This document shows positions 26,244 through 33,202 of a DNA stretch of 64,000 nucleotides, piece by piece (within the stretch, counting starts at the first letter, position 1; the number at the start of each line of letters is the position of its first letter). Location: contig NZ_JYLK01000012.1 in assembly GCF_001439805.1 (NCBI RefSeq), forward strand, positions 124,001 to 188,000, written 5' to 3'. A program made the translations under genes and the position numbers. The notes beneath the pieces are model-generated. The model had not been told where the DNA came from, made no database searches, and saw nothing but the letters and a program-made list of their open reading frames with translations. This DNA is from Pseudomonas trivialis. GTDB taxonomy: Bacteria > Pseudomonadota > Gammaproteobacteria > Pseudomonadales > Pseudomonadaceae.

Positions 26244-28106
26244 ATGGATGTCCTTCGCCCCACCGCCCTGGAACAGATCTATGCCCACGCCGGCCGCTGC
26301 TACCCCGAAGAGTGCTGCGGTTTCGTCTTCGCCGATGGCAGCGTGTACCCGGGCTGCAATATCCAGAACGAGCTGCACCGCAAAAACCCCGAGAGGTACC
26401 CACGCAGCGCGGCCAGTGGCTACACCTTTGCCGTGGCCGACACCCTGCTGCTGAACAAGGCGTTGCGCAGCGACAACCCGGTGGTGGTGATCTACCACTC
26501 GCACCCGGATGTCGGCGCCTATTTCAGCGACGAAGACCAGGACAAGGCGCTGTTCATGGGCGAACCGATCTACCCGGTCAGTTATCTGGTGGTCGACGTC
26601 CGCCAGGGCCAGCCCCTGGGTTCCAAGCTGTTTGCCTGGGATGGCAAGCATTTCGCCCCCACCCCTTTCAACGACCTGCCTGCGGAGCTGTCCATGAACG
26701 CTGTCTCTTTCCCCGACATTCTGGTTCGCGTGGCCAAGTTGCCGGAGTCGACCCTCGAGGGCGCCGGATCGACATTGCGCGAGGTCATGGAAAACCTGTG
26801 CAGCCGCCACCCGCAGCTGCGCGCACACTTGTTCCACGAGAACAACAACCAGCTCAAGGAACATTTTCTGTTCACCGCCGAAGAAGCCTTGATCGACGCC
26901 GACGAGCCACTGCCGGAAAAAGCCCGGATCGATGTGCTGCTCGCCACTTCCGGCGGCATGGACGTCGACGCGCTGAGCAATGAAGAAGTGCAACGCTACG
27001 TGCGTCATATCACCCTGCCCGGCGTCGGCCGCGAAGGCCAGTTGAAGCTGAAAAAAGCCAGGGTGCTGATCATTGGCACCGGTGGCCTGGGCTCGCCCAT
27101 CAGCCTGTACCTGGCCGCGGCCGGTGTCGGCACGCTGGGCCTGGTGGATTTTGATGTGGTGGAAAGCAGCAACCTGCAACGCCAGATCGTTCACGGCAAC
27201 AGCAGCCTGGGCATGTCCAAGGTTGAATCTGCCAAACAGCGCCTGCTGGACCTCAACAGCCACATCCGGATCAACACCCACGACACCGCCTTCAATGCCG
27301 ATAACGCCCTCGAGCTGGTCGGCGCCTACGACCTGGTGATCGACGGCACCGACAATTTCGACACGCGCTATCGGGTCAACGACGCCTGCGTACAGCTGGA
27401 CAAACCGCTGGTGTACGGCGCCATCTACCGCTTCGATGGGCAGATCAGCGTGTTCAACTACCAGGGCGGGCCGTGCTATCGCTGCCTGTTTCCCAGCCCG
27501 CCGCCGGCCGAACTGGCGCCCAACTGCAGCGCCGGCGGAGTGATCGGCGTGCTGCCGGGGGTGGTGGGGATGATCCAGGCCACCGAGGCGATCAAGCTGC
27601 TGATCGGCATTGGCGAGCCGCTGTCCGGGCGCCTGATGCGCTTCGATGCCCTGGCGATGAAGTTCACCGAGGTGCGCTTCAAGCGCCGCGCCGATTGCCC
27701 GTGCTGCTCAGCGCAGCGCCACAGCCACACAATTGCCCCGGCAGTCTGCGCCGACGCCGTGGCGCCCCGGCCGTGCCTTGCCGAGGAGCGCTACATCCAG
27801 CCGCGCACCCTCAAGCAAGTGCTGGAACACCCAAGCAGCGCCGATGTGCTGGTGGATGTACGCGATGCCAGCGAGCTGGAGGTGTGCAAACTGCCGGGCG
27901 TGGTGCATATCCCTCTCGACGAACTGGATTCGCAGCTCGGTCGTCTGAGCCGCGACAATACCCATTACCTGATCTGCTACGCAGGCACCCGCGCCGAGCA
28001 GGCGGCGAGCACCCTGCTGGCGGCCGGTTTTGCCAACACCAGGGTGCTGCAGGGTGGCATGAAACACTGGGTGCGCGACGTCGAACCCGACATGCCGTTG
28101 TATTGA
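26244..28106 (+). CDS. Four-domain JAMM protease - ThiS/MoaD carrier - E1-like adenylyltransferase - rhodanese
   Basis: A 620-residue polyprotein. Residues 1-145 are a JAMM/Mec+ metalloprotease: E23, H85, H87 and S95xxD98 (HSHPDVGAYFSDED). Residues 151-238 are a beta-grasp ThiS/MoaD-like sulfur carrier ending TSGG (237-238), here internal rather than C-terminal. Residues 240-490 are a MoeB/ThiF-like E1: GTGGLGS at 278-284, DGTDNFDTR, zinc pairs CYRC (411-414) and CPCC (485-488), and a candidate catalytic cysteine at C428. Residues 515-620 are a rhodanese with active-site loop CYAGTR (C578). All catalytic residues appear intact. JAMM cleavage after GG could free the carrier; E1 and rhodanese could then make its thiocarboxylate. 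It precedes a cysteine-synthase-like gene by 14 bases. Confidence 0.9.
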   Translation: MDVLRPTALEQIYAHAGRCYPEECCGFVFADGSVYPGCNIQNELHRKNPERYPRSAASGYTFAVADTLLLNKALRSDNPVVVIYHSHPDVGAYFSDEDQDKALFMGEPIYPVSYLVVDVRQGQPLGSKLFAWDGKHFAPTPFNDLPAELSMNAVSFPDILVRVAKLPESTLEGAGSTLREVMENLCSRHPQLRAHLFHENNNQLKEHFLFTAEEALIDADEPLPEKARIDVLLATSGGMDVDALSNEEVQRYVRHITLPGVGREGQLKLKKARVLIIGTGGLGSPISLYLAAAGVGTLGLVDFDVVESSNLQRQIVHGNSSLGMSKVESAKQRLLDLNSHIRINTHDTAFNADNALELVGAYDLVIDGTDNFDTRYRVNDACVQLDKPLVYGAIYRFDGQISVFNYQGGPCYRCLFPSPPPAELAPNCSAGGVIGVLPGVVGMIQATEAIKLLIGIGEPLSGRLMRFDALAMKFTEVRFKRRADCPCCSAQRHSHTIAPAVCADAVAPRPCLAEERYIQPRTLKQVLEHPSSADVLVDVRDASELEVCKLPGVVHIPLDELDSQLGRLSRDNTHYLICYAGTRAEQAASTLLAAGFANTRVLQGGMKHWVRDVEPDMPLY

Positions 28107-28120
28107 GGGGGGGCAGAGCG

Positions 28121-29035
28121 ATGTTGCATAACTCGATTATCGACGCCATCGGCCACACGCCGACTGTGCGCCTGGCGCAGTTTTCCGAAGACCTCGGCAT
28201 CGAGGTCTACGCCAAACTCGAATCCCTCAACCCCGGTGGCAGCCACAAGGCGCGCATTGCCCTGGGCATGATCCTCGATGCCGAACGCCGTGGCGTGCTC
28301 ATCCGTGATTCCGGGCAAACCCTGATCGAACCCAGCGGCGGCAACACCGGCATCGGCCTGGTAATGGCCGCCAATGTGCTGGGCTACAAAGTGGTGCTGG
28401 TGATTCCCGACAACTACAGCCCGGAAAAACAGAAACTGCTGCGCCTCTACGGCGCCAGGGTGGTGTTGTCGGACAGCCGTCTGGGCAACAACTCCCACGG
28501 CGAGAAATGCATGGAGTTGCAGTTGGAAAACCCCAGCTACGTAATGCTCAACCAGCAACGCAACGGCGCCAACCCGCAGACCCATCGCGATACCACCGCG
28601 CCGGAAATCCTGCGCGATTTCGGTGAGCTGCGTGCGGACTATTTCGTCAGTGGCATCGGCACCGGCGGCCATATCACCGGCATCGGCGAAACCCTCAAGG
28701 CCGCCTGGCCGGGCCTGCGCGTGATGGGGGTGGAGCCCGAAGAATGCGACCTGCTCAAGGACCGGCATGCGCCGCACGATATCCAGGGCCTGTCGATCGG
28801 GCTGATCCCGAGCATTCTCAACCTGGATGTGATCGACGGCATGCTTAAGGTCTCGCACCGGGCGTGCGTGGACATGATCAAACGCATCATGCGCACCGAC
28901 GCCATCAGCCTGGGCCTGTCCTCGGCCGCCAACATGGTCGCCATCGCCCAACTTGCCCCCGAACTGCCGCCTGAAACGGTGGTGCTGACCCTGGTCTACG
29001 ACAATGCCGACAGCTACCTGCCCAACTTCGAGTAA
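28121..29035 (+). CDS. Cysteine-synthase-like PLP enzyme (CysK/CysM family), divergent substrate loop
   Basis: 304 residues, fold type II PLP enzyme. The Schiff-base lysine is K43 in LNPGGSHKARIALGM. The substrate loop reads EPSGGNTG at residues 70-77, where O-acetylserine sulfhydrylases have EPTSGNTG. The phosphate loop is GTGGHITG instead of GTGGTITG. These changes suggest a modified substrate, for example a protein thiocarboxylate as in the CysM/CysO pair of Mycobacterium, or a product other than cysteine. The ATG at 28121 follows a G-rich site. It lies between the sulfur-carrier polyprotein and a serine acetyltransferase. Confidence 0.88.
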   Translation: MLHNSIIDAIGHTPTVRLAQFSEDLGIEVYAKLESLNPGGSHKARIALGMILDAERRGVLIRDSGQTLIEPSGGNTGIGLVMAANVLGYKVVLVIPDNYSPEKQKLLRLYGARVVLSDSRLGNNSHGEKCMELQLENPSYVMLNQQRNGANPQTHRDTTAPEILRDFGELRADYFVSGIGTGGHITGIGETLKAAWPGLRVMGVEPEECDLLKDRHAPHDIQGLSIGLIPSILNLDVIDGMLKVSHRACVDMIKRIMRTDAISLGLSSAANMVAIAQLAPELPPETVVLTLVYDNADSYLPNFE

Positions 29036-29072
29036 CCGGCCTTCCAACTATCCAGACTGCGGAGGTGGCTCC

Positions 29073-30065
29073 ATGGGGGGCTTTATCGACATGCAACTGC
29101 TGCACGATGAGTTGCTCACCCACCTCATCAAGACGCTCACGCCCGCGCAGATGAAGCAGCTGGAGCCGCACCTGGCGCCATTGATCCAGGACGCGGCGCA
29201 GGCGGTGGCCGAAGACCTGATCGCCTACGCCAGTCGCGACCCGGCTTCACGCGGGCGCGGCGAGTTGATCCTGGAGTCCTACGCCTCGTTCAAGGCGGTG
29301 CTGTACTACCGGCTCGCGCACCGTGTGTGGAACTTCCCGGACCAGACCGACGAGGCGTACGCGCACATCGCCTCGCATCTGAGCAACCAGGGCAAGATGC
29401 TCTCCGGCGCCGACATTCACCCGGCGGCGCGCATCGGCCGGCGGTTTGTGCTCGACCACGGCTACGGCACGGTGATCGGCGAAACCTGCGAAATCGGTAA
29501 CGACTGCTACATCCTCTGTGGCGTGACCCTCGGCGCGCGCGGCATCGCCAACAACCCCGACGGCAAGCGCCACCCGCGCCTGGGCAATAACGTCGAGATC
29601 GGCTCCGGCGCACGAGTACTGGGCTACGTGCTGATTGGCGACAATGTGTTTATCAGCCCGTCCTGCGTGATCACCCAGGACGTGCCGGCGGGCACCAAGG
29701 TCAAGGTGGTCAACCAGATCCAGATGCAGAAGAACGATGCGTCGGAGCACAGCACCTACCTCGGCGCATTCGCGCTGGAAGAGCGCCTGCATGTGGTCGG
29801 TGAAATCACCGCCGGGCACAAGGTCACGGTGCTGGACGCCGACTTTCATCCATTGCCGGGACTGATGCTGGAGCCCACGGTGAAGGAGCGCCACCACCTG
29901 CAATTTCGCCTGCATCGCATCGAACCGAACAACCCGCTGCCACGCCTGCCGCTGAACCTCAAAGTCTGCGGGCCGGAGTTTGAAATCACCCTGCTGTCCC
30001 CGCCAGGCTTGAGTGCGATGGTGCGCTCGGTGTTGCAGGCCAGCCCATTGATCGTCGGAGGTTGA
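29073..30065 (+). CDS. Serine O-acetyltransferase-like protein with C-terminal extension
   Basis: 330 residues. A helical N-terminal domain (YASRDPASRGRGELILESYASFKAVLYYRLAH) precedes a left-handed beta helix with SATase signatures (IHPAARIGRRFVLDHGYGTVIGETCEIGN, GVTLGARG, HPRLGNNVEIGSGARVLG). About 110 residues after the hexapeptide repeats (from ASEHSTYLGAFALEERL) form an extension not found in ordinary CysE. The likely reaction is acetyl-CoA plus serine to O-acetylserine, the co-substrate for the preceding enzyme. The ATG at 29073 has GGAGGTGG just upstream. The gene ends three bases before the AlaX gene. Confidence 0.85.
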   Translation: MGGFIDMQLLHDELLTHLIKTLTPAQMKQLEPHLAPLIQDAAQAVAEDLIAYASRDPASRGRGELILESYASFKAVLYYRLAHRVWNFPDQTDEAYAHIASHLSNQGKMLSGADIHPAARIGRRFVLDHGYGTVIGETCEIGNDCYILCGVTLGARGIANNPDGKRHPRLGNNVEIGSGARVLGYVLIGDNVFISPSCVITQDVPAGTKVKVVNQIQMQKNDASEHSTYLGAFALEERLHVVGEITAGHKVTVLDADFHPLPGLMLEPTVKERHHLQFRLHRIEPNNPLPRLPLNLKVCGPEFEITLLSPPGLSAMVRSVLQASPLIVGG

Positions 30066-30067
30066 AT

Positions 30068-30796
30068 ATGTCTGTGCACGCCATGGAAACCCTGGCGCTG
30101 TTCGACAGCGCGCCCTACCAGAACACGTTCAACGCACGGGTAATGGCCGTCGGCGAACACGGCATCGCCCTGGAGCACACGCTGTTCTACCCCACCGGCG
30201 GCGGACAACCGGGCGACACTGGCCACTTCCTCCTGGCCGATGGCACGCGCATCGACGTGATTGGCACCGTGCGCGACCCGGTATCGCGCGCGATCATCTG
30301 GCACCAGGTGCAGCAATGCCCTGAGCAACTGGTCGCAGGCGTGCAGGTAAACGCTGAAATTGATTGGGATCGGCGCTACCGGCACATGAAGATGCACACC
30401 TGCCTGCACCTGCTGTGCTCGATGATCGATGCGCCGGTGACCGGCTGCAGCATCAGCGCAGACAAGGGCCGCCTGGATTTCGACCTGCCGGAAATGACCC
30501 TGGACAAGGACACCATCACCCGCGACCTGAACGCACTGATCGAACAGGCCCACGAGGTAAAAACCCTGTCGATGCCTGCGTCGGAATACGCCACGCTGCT
30601 GCAGATCACCCGTACCCAGGCAGTCGCGCCGCCGGTGATCCAGGGCTCGGTGCGGGTGATCGATATCGCCGGTGTCGATATCCAGCCGTGCGGCGGCACC
30701 CATGTGGCCAACACCAGGGAAGTCGGCCGGGTGTTCTGCGAGAAAATCGAGAAGAAGAGCAAGCATAACCGCCGGGTGATACTGCGGTTCGCGTGA
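30068..30796 (+). CDS. AlaX-type aminoacyl-tRNA editing hydrolase
   Basis: 242 residues resembling the AlaRS editing module as a free-standing AlaX protein. It has the N-terminal FYPTGGGQPGDTG motif, the zinc/catalytic HTCLH (HxxxH) near residue 112 and CGGTHVANTREVG (CxxxH) near the C-terminus. AlaX proteins deacylate mischarged tRNA(Ala), chiefly Ser- or Gly-tRNA. As the last gene of an operon that makes and exports an amino-acid-like product, it may protect the cell from charging of that product onto tRNA; this is inference. The ATG at 30068 has CGGAGG upstream. Confidence 0.88.
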   Translation: MSVHAMETLALFDSAPYQNTFNARVMAVGEHGIALEHTLFYPTGGGQPGDTGHFLLADGTRIDVIGTVRDPVSRAIIWHQVQQCPEQLVAGVQVNAEIDWDRRYRHMKMHTCLHLLCSMIDAPVTGCSISADKGRLDFDLPEMTLDKDTITRDLNALIEQAHEVKTLSMPASEYATLLQITRTQAVAPPVIQGSVRVIDIAGVDIQPCGGTHVANTREVGRVFCEKIEKKSKHNRRVILRFA

Positions 30797-30829
30797 ACAT
30801 CGGTGAAGACGCGCTTAAGTGCAGGGGAT

Positions 30830-30855
30830 AGCCCCCGCACTGGTTAACGGGGGCT
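30830..30855. terminator. Hairpin between convergent AlaX and coiled-coil genes
   Basis: Eight-pair GC-rich stem AGCCCCCG/CGGGGGCT with a ten-base loop, in the 64-base gap between convergent genes. A T-tract is weak on both sides. Confidence 0.5.
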
Positions 30856-30860
30856 GGGGC

Positions 30861-31790
30861 CTATTGCTTTTGTTGGTCGACTTGCTGACTCAAGCTGTCA
30901 ACTTGCTGCTGAAGTTCTGCAATGAATTGCTCGTAGGCCTCTGCTGCCTGATCAAGTTCGGTACTGAGCTGCTCGTTTGCACTCTTGAGTGTTTCAATGG
31001 TGCGGGTGTCAGACGTTGCTGGCTGAGTGGGCGCCATCGTTTCTTCACTTTGCCTGGTGACAGGTGCTTGAGGCTGCATGGTATCCGACTCAGTGGTGTT
31101 GTCATCATCCGCAGACATGGGCGGAGTCTCGTTACGGGAAGCGCCCGTACCGCCGATTTTTTTAAACAATTCAGTAATTTGTTGACTCAGCCCCATAAGC
31201 AGCCCCCCGATCTCCTGAAGTGCCTTTGTGATCTGCCGGTGAATCTGACGGGTTTGGTTGCTCAGCGCCTCCAGACCTGGCGTCTGCGTCGGCTCCATCT
31301 GAGGTGACGCTTGTACGGGCATCTGTTGCACGGAAGTCGAATCTTCGGCCTGCATCAGGTCCTGACCATCGCCGACGGCACTCCTGGTTTGGCTGCCGTT
31401 ATCAAAAGGAGTTACTTGAGTGGATTTTTCCGAGGATTCAAGTTGCTGGGTCAAATTAGCAATTTTTTGCTTAAGTTCTTTTATGATCGGTGCGAACTTG
31501 GCGATCAATGCGTCGAATTTCTCATTGAGCGCTTGATTTTTTCGGGTCAATTCCGCCAGTTCGCCTGGCCCAGCGGTTTTCACCTGCTCGGGGTTGACCA
31601 ATGCATTGTGACTCGAAAAGGGGCCGCGTTGCTGGGCCATCATGGGGCCACGGGGCGGCGTGGAATCCTGAGGGGCGGCAGGATATTCAGCGGCATCAGC
31701 GCTGTGTTCATGACGGATGGGCGCCGGCTTGGGGGACATGTCGTAGCCAACGGTATAAGGCGTTTGTGGCTGAGAACTTATGCTGGTCAT
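30861..31790 (-). CDS. Uncharacterised coiled-coil protein without Cys or Trp
   Basis: 309 residues that I do not recognise. A Ser/Pro/Gln-rich N-terminal 60 residues (MTSISSQPQTPYTVGYDM...) precedes a coiled coil (LAELTRKNQALNEKFDALIAK... KELKQKIANLTQQLES). A middle helical pair follows (IHRQITKALQEIGGLLMGLSQQITELFKKIGG), then a Thr-rich linker and a second coiled coil to the C-terminus. There is no signal peptide, no membrane segment, no cysteine and no tryptophan. These features resemble secreted helper proteins (harpins, translocon coiled coils), but no homology is claimed. The ATG at 31790 has GGAAGG upstream. Local base composition is AT-richer than its neighbours. Confidence 0.75.
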   Translation of the reverse strand: MTSISSQPQTPYTVGYDMSPKPAPIRHEHSADAAEYPAAPQDSTPPRGPMMAQQRGPFSSHNALVNPEQVKTAGPGELAELTRKNQALNEKFDALIAKFAPIIKELKQKIANLTQQLESSEKSTQVTPFDNGSQTRSAVGDGQDLMQAEDSTSVQQMPVQASPQMEPTQTPGLEALSNQTRQIHRQITKALQEIGGLLMGLSQQITELFKKIGGTGASRNETPPMSADDDNTTESDTMQPQAPVTRQSEETMAPTQPATSDTRTIETLKSANEQLSTELDQAAEAYEQFIAELQQQVDSLSQQVDQQKQ

Positions 31791-32002
31791 AGGAACCTTC
31801 CAGGATTCAGGTAGTGGATTTTCACAAAGCCTGCTGGAGCAAGCCTTATGGCTACCTGATTGGGTGTTTATCCGGAAGAAGTTCCGCAGGTGCCGGCGTC
31901 GTAAGTAGCAACCTGTTTCAAGTAAAAACAGGCTGCCAAATGCGCTCGCCCGTCCTGGCACAGTAAGCCCCCGGTAGACAGTTCTTTTGTGGCGAGCAGG
32001 CT

Positions 32003-33193
32003 TTAGAACGCGTCGCCGGGGATGCGCACGAAACCTTCCATCAGCACCCGCGCACTGCGGCTCATGATAGCTTTTTTGACCACCCACTCACCGTTCACCT
32101 GGGTGGCCTCGGCACCCACGCGCAGGGTGCCGGAGGGATGCCCGAAGCGCACCGCGCTGCGCTCCACACCGCCTGCCGCCAGGTTGACCAGGGTTCCAGG
32201 AATCGCCGCTGCGGTGCCAATTGCCACCGCCGCCGTGCCCATCATGGCATGGTGCAGCTTGCCCATGGACAGCGCGCGCACCAACAGGTCCACGTCGGCG
32301 GCCTTGATCGGTTTGCCGCTGGACGCCACATAATCGGCAGGCCTGGCCACGAACGCGACTTTGGGCGTGTGCTGGCGCCGGGCAGCTTCGTCCAGGTGGT
32401 TGATCAGGCCCATGCGCAACGCGCCGTGGGCGCGCACGGTTTCGAACATCGCCAGGGCCTTGGGGTCGCCGTTGATTGCGCCCTGCAGTTCGGTACCGGT
32501 ATAGCCGAGGTCGTCGGCGTTGATGAAAATCGTCGGAATGCCGGCGTTGATCAGCGTCGCCTTGAAGGTTCCCACGCCGGGCACTTGCAGCTCATCGACC
32601 AGGTTACCGGTGGGGAACATCGCGCCACCACCGCCCTCCTCTTCCGCTGCCGGGTCGATGAACTCCAGTTGCACTTCGGCGGCCGGGAAGGTCACGCCGT
32701 CCAGTTCGAAGTCGCCGGTTTCCTGCACCGCGCCGTCGGTGATCGGCACGTGGGCGATGATGGTCTTGCCGATATTGGCCTGCCACACGCGCACGACGGC
32801 CACACCGTTGTGCGGCACGCGCGCGGCATCGACCAGCCCGGCGCTGATGGCGAACGCACCGACCGCCGCCGACAGGTTGCCGCAATTGCCGCTCCAGTCG
32901 ACGAAGGGTTTGTCGATGGCGACCTGGCCAAACAGATAGTCCACGTCATGCTCGGCGCGGCTGCTTCTGGACAGGATCACGGTTTTGCTGGTGCTGGACG
33001 TCGCACCGCCCATGCCATCGATCTGCTTGTCATAGGGGTCGGGGCTGCCGATCACCCGCAACAACAAGGCATCGCGTGCGGCGCCGGGCACCTGCGCTGC
33101 AACGGGCAGGTCCTGGAGACTGAAAAACACACCCTTGCTGGTACCGCCACGCATGTAGGTGGCGGGGATTCTGATTTGCGCTGCATGTGCCAT
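32003..33193 (-). CDS. prpF: 2-methylaconitate cis-trans isomerase
   Basis: A 396-residue PrpF. It isomerises trans-2-methylaconitate (made by AcnD) to the cis form for hydration by AcnB or AcnA. Family segments: IRIPATYMRGGTSKGVFF at the start, YDKQIDGMGGATSSTSKTVI, VDWSGNCGNLSAAVGAFA, and EVQLEFIDPAAEEEGGGGAMFPTGN. The ATG at 33193 is nine bases after the acnD stop. It is the last gene of the prp operon. Confidence 0.95.
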   Translation of the reverse strand: MAHAAQIRIPATYMRGGTSKGVFFSLQDLPVAAQVPGAARDALLLRVIGSPDPYDKQIDGMGGATSSTSKTVILSRSSRAEHDVDYLFGQVAIDKPFVDWSGNCGNLSAAVGAFAISAGLVDAARVPHNGVAVVRVWQANIGKTIIAHVPITDGAVQETGDFELDGVTFPAAEVQLEFIDPAAEEEGGGGAMFPTGNLVDELQVPGVGTFKATLINAGIPTIFINADDLGYTGTELQGAINGDPKALAMFETVRAHGALRMGLINHLDEAARRQHTPKVAFVARPADYVASSGKPIKAADVDLLVRALSMGKLHHAMMGTAAVAIGTAAAIPGTLVNLAAGGVERSAVRFGHPSGTLRVGAEATQVNGEWVVKKAIMSRSARVLMEGFVRIPGDAF

Positions 33194-33202
33194 GGTCAGC
33201 CC

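Noticed and set aside
31987..32004. TGTGGCGAGCAGGCTT, and a similar TGTGGCGAGCGGGCTTGCC near 47885
   Set aside because: Probably single decayed REP units of a second family, too short and unpaired to call as repeats with confidence.
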